Shown here piece after piece: positions 52,799 through 61,788 of a DNA stretch of 64,000 bases (positions within the stretch are counted from its first letter, which is position 1; each line of letters begins with the position of its first letter). The stretch lies in contig RHLF01000003.1 in assembly GCA_003712125.1 (NCBI GenBank), positions 186,001 to 250,000 on the forward strand, written 5' to 3'. The DNA comes from Allomuricauda sp. (GTDB lineage: Bacteria; Bacteroidota; Bacteroidia; Flavobacteriales; Flavobacteriaceae). Below the pieces are notes generated by a model that worked only from the letters and a program-made list of their open reading frames with translations, did no database searches and had not been told where the DNA came from. Both the position numbers and the translations under genes were made by a program.

Positions 52799-53973
52799 GT
52801 CGTCTTCAACTCATAATATTTGTTGATTACTCCAATGAACAAACAAAAAAGTGCGAACAAAGAGAATGCTGCATCAAATATAGGTTCAACCATAAATATT
52901 AAGAAAAAGGCCAAGGCATAGATATAGATCAGCCCATTGATAAAAATATTATCAGTTGATCTTAAGGTTTTTCGGATTTGGAAGAATGATCGAACAGAAA
53001 ATACGATCAAAAGAACAAATGGAATAATGCCTCCGGCCCGCAATACGTCAAGCCATAGGTTATGGGAGTATCCAAATTCCTTTAAATCCCATCCCAAAGG
53101 TTTTTTAAAGAGGTATTCAAAAGACTTCACCCATCGCTCTGTTCGTCCACCGGCACTTGCGGCATTATTTCCTTTGCCTTCCATTCTGCTTGCAAAGGAA
53201 GTCAACCAATCCTCGTTTAAGTCAAAAGAAATTGTGTTTAACACAAAAACGACAATTCCGACTAAGAGCAATAACAGAATGGCATTTTGTTTTGCCGATT
53301 GTCTCCGAAGCATATATATAACGGCCACAATGGATGTGATAAGGAAAACACTCAATTGTGTACGGCTACCCAAACGGATCGAACATATCAATGAGAATAC
53401 AAATAGTACAATCATGATTATTTTAAAAACGTTAGGAATTGCCTTTCGACCCACCACCAGTAGCGCAGGAATGACCATATTCAGTGTCAAATAAGCACCC
53501 ATAACTGTTGCGGAAAGGGGCTCATCAGTCCAGATGTAGGGAATACTTCGATCAACCTGAACGAATCCACCTTCAATAAAATTTTGGTATACCGATACAA
53601 CAACGGGCAGGGAATATATTGCTGCGCTTATAAAAAGCAAGTAAAAAATGTACTTGTCTTCTTTAACGGGATTGATAAAAAATTTACCCAACATATAAAA
53701 AGCCGGAAGAAAGGTTGAATAAACAATAATCAATTGAATGCCATCCACAGGATCAAGGGCATAAAACAAACCATAGGTCAACGACAGCAAACAGAGCACA
53801 AAAAAATTGCCATCAATGTTCTCCTTTAAGGATTTTGATTTCAGCAAAATAAAAGGGAGTAGCATATACCCGAAGAAGTCTCCAAAATTTAAAAGGTCGA
53901 TTAGGAACAGGAAAAAAATCCCCACAATTAAAAAACCCACCTCATTGATATATGTAAAGGCTTTTTTAAACAT
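52795..53973 (-). CDS. O-antigen polymerase/ligase-like membrane protein (Wzy candidate)
   Basis: A 392-residue integral membrane protein with about ten or more hydrophobic segments. The periplasmic loop SAGGRTERWVKSFEYLFKKP, then GYSHNLWLDVLRAGGIIP, is the Wzy_C (PF04932) pattern of O-antigen ligases and polymerases: a basic SGR, then a P-x-G and an HN-x2-L. In this locus it most likely polymerises flipped repeat units. Coupled to the GT4 gene by a 4-bp overlap. Confidence 0.85.
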   Translation of the reverse strand: MFKKAFTYINEVGFLIVGIFFLFLIDLLNFGDFFGYMLLPFILLKSKSLKENIDGNFFVLCLLSLTYGLFYALDPVDGIQLIIVYSTFLPAFYMLGKFFINPVKEDKYIFYLLFISAAIYSLPVVVSVYQNFIEGGFVQVDRSIPYIWTDEPLSATVMGAYLTLNMVIPALLVVGRKAIPNVFKIIMIVLFVFSLICSIRLGSRTQLSVFLITSIVAVIYMLRRQSAKQNAILLLLLVGIVVFVLNTISFDLNEDWLTSFASRMEGKGNNAASAGGRTERWVKSFEYLFKKPLGWDLKEFGYSHNLWLDVLRAGGIIPFVLLIVFSVRSFFQIRKTLRSTDNIFINGLIYIYALAFFLIFMVEPIFDAAFSLFALFCLFIGVINKYYELKTT

Positions 53974-54054
53974 TTAGTATTCCAATCACGTGTTCTAATT
54001 ATTTATTTCGCTGAATCTACAGCTGTTTTTGAATTGTAAATTTTAACGAAAAAA

Positions 54055-55230
54055 TCATTTAAAAATTTTCTTGGTTGCCCTTTTGAATTTACCTCTTAAT
54101 TGACTCATAACAATGGTCAACGCCTCGTTCAGATAGATATATTTAAAATTATAGGTCAACATTCGAGACTTGTTGCTCCTTATAAACGTATTGGGCTCCC
54201 TGATGTGCAAATCGTAAAGAAATATGTCTTCTCCTTCCAAATCTTGCAACACATTTGCATCAATGGGTTTTAATGAACATGCCATTTTTTTTAGTATTCT
54301 AAAATTTAGATGTTGTGTAGTTAGTAGGAACCGTTCGCCATCTAGGGTGTCAACATTTTTATAGGCCTGCAAATCAAGGCAAAGATCTTGCTTTGGTATT
54401 TGTAATTTCTCAGCTAGCGCTGTATTCTCATAATAGGCATCATAAACCGCACAACTTTCCGATAGCTTTGAAAAATGATATTCTTTCTTGTGGGCATATA
54501 ACAAGGGTAATTGAAATGCGGTACTATCTTCTCCTACATGCGTTCCAGTGTCGCTAAAATTTGTAGTCAATGCTATTTTTGGATAGATAAAGTACCTGTC
54601 TTCAGCAACTAAAAAGGCTATAAAATACTTTAACCACGATTTTTCAGACCAACCTCTTACATATTCTGGAATGCGGGTATTCGAATCGATTTTTGGTGTG
54701 GTCTGGTACCATTCTTTAAATGATTTCCATTGCTTAGCATTCCAAGCCTGACCCCATGAAGAAGCGAATTGAAAGTACCAATTGTCATATCCATCTTCTA
54801 TGGGTTGGAAGTTTTTATTGGTATGGACATTCAATTGGTGGTTATACAGTGATATCCCTCCAATGCGCAGTTTGTCTGATGAAAAATGCAGCGCATTCAA
54901 GGTATAGTAATAAAAATTTGGGGAGACGAATAGGTCATCCTCCAGCATGATGATGGCTCCAAATTGCTTGGTTAGGTCACCACATTGCATCACATGGTCG
55001 CGCAATCCTAGATTTTTTTCTTGGTAGTGCACTTCTTTTGGTCCAAATTTCCAATCAAAATGTTCTGCGATATCAAGCACATCTTGATTTGTATCGCACT
55101 TATCAATACTTATAATTAACGGAATGTCTTGTGCTGGGTAGAAAGCAAGCTGTAACGAATCAAGCAGCCTTTGTAGTGACCGTGGTCGATTAAAAGCAAC
55201 TACCACTATCGCTGGACTCTTATCGCTCAT
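54055..55230 (-). CDS. GT-A-type glycosyltransferase (GT2-like)
   Basis: A 391-residue transferase with IVVVAFNRPRSLQRLLDSLQ (GT2 beta1-alpha1), PLIISIDKCDTN, YQEKNLGLRDHVMQCGDLTK and the metal-binding MLEDDLFVSPNFYYY (EDD in the DxD place, ~96-98). After the catalytic core come aromatic blocks (WYFQFASSWGQAWNAKQWKS, GTHVGEDSTAF) common to capsule enzymes of this type. Its 5' end overlaps the acetyltransferase gene upstream by 11 bp. The sugar is not predictable. Confidence 0.88.
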   Translation of the reverse strand: MSDKSPAIVVVAFNRPRSLQRLLDSLQLAFYPAQDIPLIISIDKCDTNQDVLDIAEHFDWKFGPKEVHYQEKNLGLRDHVMQCGDLTKQFGAIIMLEDDLFVSPNFYYYTLNALHFSSDKLRIGGISLYNHQLNVHTNKNFQPIEDGYDNWYFQFASSWGQAWNAKQWKSFKEWYQTTPKIDSNTRIPEYVRGWSEKSWLKYFIAFLVAEDRYFIYPKIALTTNFSDTGTHVGEDSTAFQLPLLYAHKKEYHFSKLSESCAVYDAYYENTALAEKLQIPKQDLCLDLQAYKNVDTLDGERFLLTTQHLNFRILKKMACSLKPIDANVLQDLEGEDIFLYDLHIREPNTFIRSNKSRMLTYNFKYIYLNEALTIVMSQLRGKFKRATKKIFK

Positions 55231-55930
55231 GCTGAATTTTTGATTGAAGCTTTTCGATGCTAGAAAATAGCGGGGCGTGAGATTTTATCCATTCTTCTGT
55301 TTTGTCCCACCATTTTAAATCGAGCAAAAATTGGATTTCACTTTCGGAAAACCTCTTTTTTATTGTTTTTGCCGGAACACCACCAACTATGGTATAGGGA
55401 GGAACGTCTTTTGTGACTAATGCATTGGCAGCTATAACAGCCCCATCACCAATAACAACACCCTCCATTATGGAAACATTGTCTGCAATCCAAACATCAT
55501 TACCGATGACGATCGCATACTTGTTTTCATCATCCCTATTTGATGCATGTTCAATAAATAAATCCTCGTTAACATAACTGAAACCGATACTGTGATTCTT
55601 AGAAAAAAAAGAAGGATGCGTGGATACAAAATCTTTGGTAGGATGTTTTCCAAAAATGCAATTAACATGCTGCCCAATCGAACAATAACGGCCAATTTTG
55701 GTTCTGGAAAAGTGGCTATTGGGACCAATATAGCTACCGAATCCCAAAAAACTGCCATACAAGGTGTTGTTGCCAGTTAAACTGTTTTTTCCCTCCAAAT
55801 ATGTGGAAAAACCAACCTTGACTCCACTTCCTAGTTGGTTGCCATTTGCGTTTAATTTCAGTCTTCTGAAATAAAAGGCAAGGTTTTGTAAGAAACCTAC
55901 GGAAAGAACTATTTTTTTTAACCTTTTCAT
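55220..55930 (-). CDS. CatB-related O-acetyltransferase (left-handed beta-helix)
   Basis: A 236-residue hexapeptide-repeat acyltransferase of the xenobiotic/CatB type; it probably adds O-acetyl groups to a sugar. After a short N-terminal helix it carries hexad repeats, the insertion GKHPTKDFVSTHPSFFS with the catalytic His, then IVIGNDVWIADNVSIMEGVV and DGAVIAANALVTKDVPPYTI, and the C-terminal VGGVPAKTIKKRF. I choose the ATG at 55930 over a TTG at 55939. It overlaps the GT gene by 11 bp. Confidence 0.9.
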   Translation of the reverse strand: MKRLKKIVLSVGFLQNLAFYFRRLKLNANGNQLGSGVKVGFSTYLEGKNSLTGNNTLYGSFLGFGSYIGPNSHFSRTKIGRYCSIGQHVNCIFGKHPTKDFVSTHPSFFSKNHSIGFSYVNEDLFIEHASNRDDENKYAIVIGNDVWIADNVSIMEGVVIGDGAVIAANALVTKDVPPYTIVGGVPAKTIKKRFSESEIQFLLDLKWWDKTEEWIKSHAPLFSSIEKLQSKIQHER

Positions 55931-56022
55931 GCTATACAAGTGTTCTTGAAAGGTATCTGGTTAACATGATGATTTGCCCTGTGGTTGACGTACGGTAAAA
56001 TGTTCTTTTTTGCATATCAATA

Positions 56023-57474
56023 TTAGGGTTTGTGTTTCGCTTTACCAAAAAAATCAAGGCTTAGGTTCCATAATTCCGATAACTCGTGAACTTTCAACAA
56101 TTTGATAACTAACAGATAAGTCCCTAATCCAGTTAGCCCTGTGATAACAATATCTATATAATGGTTTTCAAGATGGTTGGTGATTAGTAATGTAATGACT
56201 GCTGTTACTGAACCTGCCAAGATAATAGGTAACAATTCCCTGATTTGCTTGAATGCACCATATCCCATGATTTTTCCAGGGTAATACGTATTGATGAAAA
56301 AATGAATAGCTGTGGCCAACAATTCCGCCATTGCGATATAGACAATACCGTGTTGGAAAGAAATCAATAGCAATATGACTCGAATTACAATTTTTAAAAC
56401 TTGCTGTTTTAATACCAAATCCGTTCTTCCAATTACAAAGAGAAGGTTTTCATTGATTCCGGAAATAATGGTTATTAAACGCGCGATACAGAAAATTTGC
56501 ATAATGGGTACAGCAGGCAACCATTTTTCGGTCAAAAGCACTTTTATGATTGGTTCAGCGAGAACTGCAAGCAATAAAAAGATTGGGATGATCATAAGGG
56601 CCGTGGCACGGATAATCTTTCGGGTATAGGCGATCAAATTTTCTTTTTGGTTTTGAATGGTAGAAAGTCCAGGAAAAATAACGCTGTCCAAAATTCCGTC
56701 AAGGGCACCGTAGGCGGCATCAGCAAAGGTAGTGCCTCGACTATAAAATCCTAGGGAACGAGCTCCCATTACCTTACCTATAACTAGTCCATAGATATGA
56801 CTAACGGTAGTATTCAAAAGCGCTGAGGCCATGACATTGGAACTGTATTTGAACATGCTTTTCAGGGCATGCCATGAAAATACCCAATTCGGTTTCCATT
56901 TCACCAATATCCAGGTGGCCAAAGCATTGATTGAAGACCTTATCAGACTTTGGAATACCAGGGCCCAGACCCCATATCCATTATAAGCCAAAATGATAGC
57001 GGTTACTCCTGAAATTAAGGTTGCAACAAAACTGACCTTGGCCAATGTTTTAAAATCAAGATCAATGGCGAAAAGTGTGTCGGGAACAGTATAGGAAGCA
57101 TTGATGATCAAAACCAAAGCCAACACCTTTACTATTTCTTCCAGTTGGGAAATCTCAAAAAAAGTGGCAATAACAGGTGATGCAAAAAACAGAATGAGAT
57201 AACATAAAATTGAAATAAAAAGATTGAACCATAAAATGGTTGACTTGTCATCTTCGGTACGGTCCTGTTTCTGGATTAAGGCTGATGCAAAACCACCATC
57301 GATAAAAATATCGGAATAGGCGATGAATATTAAAAGAATACCGATGATGCCATATTCAGCGGGATCCAAGATACGAGCAAGAACAATGCCAAGAGAAAAG
57401 TGCAAGATATCCACTGAAAATTGCTCAATGGCACTCCAGGCCATACCCTTAAACATTCGTTTAGCCAGGCTCAT
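56023..57474 (-). CDS. Wzx-type lipopolysaccharide/oligosaccharide flippase, copy 1
   Basis: A 483-residue polysaccharide-transport protein with 12-14 predicted hydrophobic helices. The start MSLAKRMFKGMAWSAIEQFSV, the DPAEYGIIGILLIF loop, FIDGGFASALIQKQDRTEDD, and PALNTIG-like VMGARSLGFYSRGTTFADAA plus VIFPGLSTIQNQKENLI blocks identify the MATE/Wzx-type family PF13440 (polysaccharide biosynthesis, WzxC-like). It flips undecaprenyl-linked repeat units. It is strongly similar to the next gene upstream; both carry GATATTTG about 20-30 bp before the start codon. Confidence 0.92.
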   Translation of the reverse strand: MSLAKRMFKGMAWSAIEQFSVDILHFSLGIVLARILDPAEYGIIGILLIFIAYSDIFIDGGFASALIQKQDRTEDDKSTILWFNLFISILCYLILFFASPVIATFFEISQLEEIVKVLALVLIINASYTVPDTLFAIDLDFKTLAKVSFVATLISGVTAIILAYNGYGVWALVFQSLIRSSINALATWILVKWKPNWVFSWHALKSMFKYSSNVMASALLNTTVSHIYGLVIGKVMGARSLGFYSRGTTFADAAYGALDGILDSVIFPGLSTIQNQKENLIAYTRKIIRATALMIIPIFLLLAVLAEPIIKVLLTEKWLPAVPIMQIFCIARLITIISGINENLLFVIGRTDLVLKQQVLKIVIRVILLLISFQHGIVYIAMAELLATAIHFFINTYYPGKIMGYGAFKQIRELLPIILAGSVTAVITLLITNHLENHYIDIVITGLTGLGTYLLVIKLLKVHELSELWNLSLDFFGKAKHKP

Positions 57475-57500
57475 AAGCCGATCGCTTTAGTGACTTAGCG

Positions 57501-57516
57501 CAAATATCAATATTTG
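57501..57516. repeat. 16-bp palindrome upstream of flippase copy 1
   Basis: CAAATAT and ATATTTG are perfect inverted arms around 2 bp. Its minus-strand half contains GATATTTG, a one-mismatch -7 element, 27 bp before the start codon. A similar GATATTTG occurs at 59080-59087 before copy 2. Confidence 0.35.
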
Positions 57517-57623
57517 TTAAGAAGATTGATATACAATACCCACAAGATGCTTTTTTAATCGATTAATAAAGTTTTAGCTTTAAGGTTCATGGGTGGTGAA
57601 CTACTTTTAAGTTTTTAGGATCA

Positions 57624-59060
57624 TTATTTCTTTAAGAATCGCTGCGATTGTTCCTTTATTTGGTCGTATTCCTTTATTCGGAAAATTTTGATACATAGAA
57701 AGTAGACCCCTACAGCCACAAACGGAGCAATACAAATTTTAACAAAATCGCTGTCAAATGCCGTTACTGCGAGATACGTAATAAGCGTCATCAAAAGGGC
57801 AGAAAGAAAAATATATTTCATGTCCTTTAATTGGGAAACCGCACCATAGCCCATTATTTTGCCAGGATGGTATGTATTGATGAAAAAATGGATTATGGTA
57901 GAAAGTAATTCGGCAAAAGCAATTGCCACAATTCCATATTGTAAAGCCACCAACAAAAGCACAACTCTCACAACTATCTTAAGATAGTGTTGTTTTAAGG
58001 CCAAATCTGTTCTTCCAATCACATAAAGCAAGTTAATGTTCACTCCGGATATTATGGTAATCAGTCTTGCAATACAGATCAGTTGCATTATCGGTACGGC
58101 TGGTTTCCATTTATCGGTCAGAAGCGTAATAATTATAGGTTCAGCCATTAAGGACAAAAACAGGAAAACAGGAACGATAACCAACGCGGTCATTTTTATG
58201 ATTTTTCCCGTTTGTTCTATTAATAGCTGTCTTTGGTCTTGAATTGTGGAAAGACCGGGAAGTAACACACTATCCAAAATTGAATTAATCGTCACATATA
58301 TGATGTCTGCAAATTGCGTTCCTCGTGTATAATACCCTAAATCTTTAGTGCTTAGCATTTTAGCAATGAAAAGTGCGTAAAAGTTGTTGACAATAGTGGT
58401 AAGTAAAGAAGAGATGAGCAAATTTGAACCGTATGCAAATAGCGATTTAAAAGATGATTTTGAAAAAACAAAACGCGGCGTCCATCTAACCCAAAACCAC
58501 ATTAAAATCAGTGTCAAAAATGATTTTATTAAAGTTTGCCATGCTAGTGCCCAAACTCCATATCCTTCGAGTGCAAGATAAATTGCAATAAGCCCAGAAA
58601 CGATGACGGCAATGAAATTAATTTTAGCCAGAGTCTTAAAATTCAAGTCAATGGTCAATAAGGTGGCGTGTAAGGCAAAAAGCGAATTTGTAATAAGGAC
58701 GATTGCCAAGACTCGAAGTAAGTCCTTTAATATTTCCAATTCATAGTAGGAGGCCACTAAAGGGGCCAGAAACCATAAAATAATATAGCAAGCCAATGCT
58801 ATAAAAACGTTGAAGAGAAAGACTGTGGACTTATCGTCTTGAGTACGATTTTGTTTTTGAATCAGGGCTTTCGCAAAACCACTGTCGATAAAGACATTGG
58901 AAATAGCGATGAACACCAAAATGATTCCGATAATTCCATATTCTTTTGGTGTAAGTATCCTTGCAAGAACAATACCCAGAATAAATTGAACTGCTTGAAT
59001 CGATACTCTTTCCAAAGCACTCCAAATTACACCAGTAAACATTTTTTTGCCTAAGCTCAT
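57624..59060 (-). CDS. Wzx-type lipopolysaccharide/oligosaccharide flippase, copy 2
   Basis: A 478-residue paralogue of the downstream flippase, with blocks in step: MSLGKKMFTGVIWSALERVS, PKEYGIIGIILVFIAI, FIDSGFAKALIQKQNRTQDD, LSTKDLGYYTRGTQFADIIY, LLPGLSTIQDQRQLLIEQTG and NTYHPGKIMGYG. I start at the ATG at 59060; a TTG at 59069 is upstream. The pair is a tandem duplication that has diverged, mainly in the C-terminal third. A terminator for the upstream gene and a GATATTTG element separate it from the lipoprotein gene, so it opens a new transcription unit. Confidence 0.92.
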   Translation of the reverse strand: MSLGKKMFTGVIWSALERVSIQAVQFILGIVLARILTPKEYGIIGIILVFIAISNVFIDSGFAKALIQKQNRTQDDKSTVFLFNVFIALACYIILWFLAPLVASYYELEILKDLLRVLAIVLITNSLFALHATLLTIDLNFKTLAKINFIAVIVSGLIAIYLALEGYGVWALAWQTLIKSFLTLILMWFWVRWTPRFVFSKSSFKSLFAYGSNLLISSLLTTIVNNFYALFIAKMLSTKDLGYYTRGTQFADIIYVTINSILDSVLLPGLSTIQDQRQLLIEQTGKIIKMTALVIVPVFLFLSLMAEPIIITLLTDKWKPAVPIMQLICIARLITIISGVNINLLYVIGRTDLALKQHYLKIVVRVVLLLVALQYGIVAIAFAELLSTIIHFFINTYHPGKIMGYGAVSQLKDMKYIFLSALLMTLITYLAVTAFDSDFVKICIAPFVAVGVYFLCIKIFRIKEYDQIKEQSQRFLKK

Positions 59061-59129
59061 TATATCCAATAGGGGATGTCAAATATCGGATTAATAGTTA
59101 ATTCATGTAAAAGTCATTGTCAAAAGGAC

Positions 59130-59160
59130 AAAAAAAAGGGTAAGATTAACTCTTACCCTT
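59130..59160 (-). terminator. Rho-independent terminator of the beta-helix lipoprotein gene
   Basis: Reading leftward, AAGGGTAAGA, a 5-nt loop and TCTTACCCTT make a perfect 10-bp stem, followed by eight T on the minus strand. It sits 26 bp after the lipoprotein stop (59186) and separates that gene from the flippases. Confidence 0.9.
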
Positions 59161-59185
59161 CATTACCTTCGTTTTAACTAGCAAA

Positions 59186-61474
59186 TTAATTGGCTGGGGG
59201 ATTAAAATTGACATTTGACCACGTACAATTTGTCCAGCTCACATCAAAATTGCTGTATGGGGCATACTGTTCTTGAATTTCAATAAATAAATCTTCACCA
59301 TTTTCGAAGTTGCAATTTTCAAAATTGAAATTCTGTGTCCCTAAATATACAACGGCAACAAAACCAAAATTTCTCAAAGTACAATTCTTAAAGTCAAAAT
59401 TACGAGCCGTTGCTGAAAATGCGCCTCCTGAACCTATGTTTAGCATTCGGTTTGTATTCTCTACCGTAACATTTTCAAAAGTATTATCAGCACCTAACTC
59501 CATTAGGTCTCGATCGCCTCCGGGACCTACATACCCATCGTCATATTCGGCCAAATTTATTGCTGCCCATGTATCTTTAACCAGAGTGTTCTTTATCAAA
59601 TTGTTATTGGCTCCGTTGGCAATAAAGATATTTGAATGCCAATAGCCCGAAGATGTACCTTCGCCGAGTATCGTGCATCCATCAACAACGTTGTTCTTAA
59701 CACCTGAGAAATTCAATTCGATATTGGTTCTCCTTGCAGTACAATTTTTAAACGTATTGTATTCAGCCAAATCCTTCATGTCAAAACCGTGACCTCCATG
59801 TTGCAAACCTGAAGCTCGTTCAGCGTATGAATTTTGTACTACCGTATTGTTTGTTCCTCCAGTTAACAAGAAATAATAGTCGGTCGGATTGCTCGGATTG
59901 TCTGCGTAAACGGAACAATTGTTAACCAGAGAATAGTCTGAATCAAATAATTTTATTGCTTCGGCTGTGGCATTCAAAACAAAGCTGTTTTCTAAAAGTG
60001 AATTGTCACCTCCAAGAACAATTCCAAATCCATCGTAGGAACTATAGTTTGATTGCGTACCAAAGTTGGTTGCGACTATATTTCTGAGAACCACATTCAT
60101 GCCTGTCGATTGGATACCAGTGGTATAATTGGTGATTTGGAAATTCTCAATTTCGATATAGTCTTCCCAAATTTGGATACCAATATTTCCTCCCGATGCT
60201 ATAAGGGGCATTTTGTTGGCATCTAATTGGTCACCATAGGAAAAGGTTGATCCTTCATTACTTACAATGTCCCCTGGAGTATTGGTATATCCAATAAATC
60301 TTATAGGATTTCCTGGTGTTCCAGAATTGTCAGCATTTAGTTGTAATGCTCCATAATTTCCTGCCTTGATATAAACTACATCTCCTGCAGCCGCAGCAGA
60401 AAACGCATATTCAAGGTTCCAGGCATTGGCCTCAGAAAGACCATCGTTATTAGGAGAACCGTTCGGAGTCACATATAATGCACCATCGGGTGGCCTGTTA
60501 TCGTCATTGCCGCCACCAGAGGTATCACCGCCACCTGATGTATCGCCACCGCCTGATGTATCACCACCGCCTGATGTATCACCACCGCCAGAAGTGTCGC
60601 CACCACCAGAAGTATCACCACCACCAGAAGTGTCGCCACCACCAGAAGTGTCGCCACCACCAGAGGTGTCGCCACCACCAGAAGTATCACCACCTCCAGA
60701 TGTATCGCCACCACCTGTGGCATCGCCTCCACCACTTGAGGTATCACCTCCACCCGTGGTATCGCCTCCACCAGTGGTATCACCTCCATTGCCACTATCA
60801 TTCCCACTAGAATCATCATTGGCTTGAGGGTCGTTGTCTACATAGCCTGGAGGAGCCTCGTAACTTACAATAAGTTTAGGACCTTTGTTATTTGGGTTCT
60901 CTTTCGAAGCAAAGGCAAAATCATTTCCTGAGGAATGCGACATCACCAAAGTAAATTCTTCGGGAACTATATTTGTTGCGTCTAGTGTAACTTGTTCTTC
61001 ACTTTCGAGCAAAAAAGATTTTCCAATGGATCCCAATAGTGCACCGCCTGATGGAGCGTTGTTCGCACTCAGATTTGATTCGGTCCAATCGGTACTACTT
61101 GATTTTTGCACACTTACGGTGCCATTTCCTTGATCACTGTCAACCGTGAAGCTCAATTTTGCATCAATTACCTTACCAGGTAACGAACTTAAATCGAACA
61201 TCAAGTAACTGGTTCTATTTTCTTCTTCTAGTCGAACAAGATTAACATTGTATCCTTGATTACCTTGTAGATAGGCATCATGTGTTGGTTCAAATGTTTT
61301 TGATAAAACAATGAATTCAGGGGCTTCTTCGGCATTGTCTTCCAAGTTTTCTTCAATATTTTCAGAGATTACCTCATTAAATAAATCAGAATCCTTGCTG
61401 CAGCCAAAATTCAAGCATAAGAGTAATGCACATAACAATGTCATGTAGTAGGTTTTGGTGGGGTGGAATTGCAT
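59186..61474 (-). CDS. Secreted lipoprotein: CBM96/DNRLRE-like domain, Gly-Asp-Thr-Ser repeat linker, parallel beta-helix
   Basis: A 762-residue lipoprotein. A lipobox ending LNFGC places the acylated Cys at 25. An acidic stretch (~34-52) precedes a DNRLRE/CBM96-like carbohydrate-binding domain (~58-205: TFEPTHDAYLQGNQGYNVNL, TSYLMFDLSSLPGKVIDAKL, VQKSSSTDWTESNL). Then comes a linker of about 15 repeats built on GGGDTS (~222-325), then a right-handed parallel beta-helix (~330-755; ALYVTPNGSPNNDGLSEANA opens it and Asn-rich coils such as NNTVVQNSYAERASGLQHGG follow). It is probably a polysaccharide lyase or epimerase of the surface; catalytic residues are not evident by eye. Ends in a strong terminator. 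Confidence 0.85.
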   Translation of the reverse strand: MQFHPTKTYYMTLLCALLLCLNFGCSKDSDLFNEVISENIEENLEDNAEEAPEFIVLSKTFEPTHDAYLQGNQGYNVNLVRLEEENRTSYLMFDLSSLPGKVIDAKLSFTVDSDQGNGTVSVQKSSSTDWTESNLSANNAPSGGALLGSIGKSFLLESEEQVTLDATNIVPEEFTLVMSHSSGNDFAFASKENPNNKGPKLIVSYEAPPGYVDNDPQANDDSSGNDSGNGGDTTGGGDTTGGGDTSSGGGDATGGGDTSGGGDTSGGGDTSGGGDTSGGGDTSGGGDTSGGGDTSGGGDTSGGGDTSGGGDTSGGGDTSGGGNDDNRPPDGALYVTPNGSPNNDGLSEANAWNLEYAFSAAAAGDVVYIKAGNYGALQLNADNSGTPGNPIRFIGYTNTPGDIVSNEGSTFSYGDQLDANKMPLIASGGNIGIQIWEDYIEIENFQITNYTTGIQSTGMNVVLRNIVATNFGTQSNYSSYDGFGIVLGGDNSLLENSFVLNATAEAIKLFDSDYSLVNNCSVYADNPSNPTDYYFLLTGGTNNTVVQNSYAERASGLQHGGHGFDMKDLAEYNTFKNCTARRTNIELNFSGVKNNVVDGCTILGEGTSSGYWHSNIFIANGANNNLIKNTLVKDTWAAINLAEYDDGYVGPGGDRDLMELGADNTFENVTVENTNRMLNIGSGGAFSATARNFDFKNCTLRNFGFVAVVYLGTQNFNFENCNFENGEDLFIEIQEQYAPYSNFDVSWTNCTWSNVNFNPPAN
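60511..60789. repeat. 18-bp tandem repeat coding for a Gly-rich linker
   Basis: About fifteen imperfect 18-bp units; on the plus strand each reads as variants of CCACCACCAGAAGTATCG. Eleven encode GGGDTS exactly and the others give GDAT, GDTSS or GDTT variants. The units differ mostly at third codon positions, so the peptide is under selection. In-frame copy number could vary between strains. Confidence 0.9.
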
Positions 61475-61788
61475 AGTAGGGTGCAGTATTTAAGTTTACA
61501 ATTTGGGTTTTAAAATTATTTCTTTTTGTTCTAATCATCGATAACCGAACTGGTTTTTTCGATGAAATGCACAAAAACGAAAGATTTAGCAACCCTTTTT
61601 TGATGTTGTTCTACGTACTATTCCCTAAATCTGGATTTTACCTTAACGTTTCTTTAATAAAAAAATCGATGAACTACCATTTTTCAAACAGATTCGCTGT
61701 CCCTTAACTGATTAATTCGTTAGGCCAAAAAATAAAAGGAAAAAATAAATTATTCGTTTGAAGGTGTATCCATCCGCTTCAGATATCA
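61475..61788. other. Gene-free stretch of 314 bp with a hairpin
   Basis: Leader region of the lipoprotein gene and spacer before the epimerase. No gene and no TAnnTTTG match for either flank were seen. The only structure is an imperfect hairpin at 61535-61565: TCATCGA and TCGATGA, with an inner AACC/GGTT stem and a GAACT loop, 60-90 nt upstream of the lipoprotein ATG on the minus strand. It may be a leader element. Confidence 0.4.

Noticed and set aside
60511-60789. Possible CRISPR array because of regular repeats
   Set aside because: 18-bp units without spacers, inside a gene and in frame; no cas genes near.
60426-60827. Pro-rich plus-strand open frame (SPPPEV repeats)
   Set aside because: It is the mirror of the GGGDTS coding repeat on the minus strand; low-complexity repeats keep several frames open.
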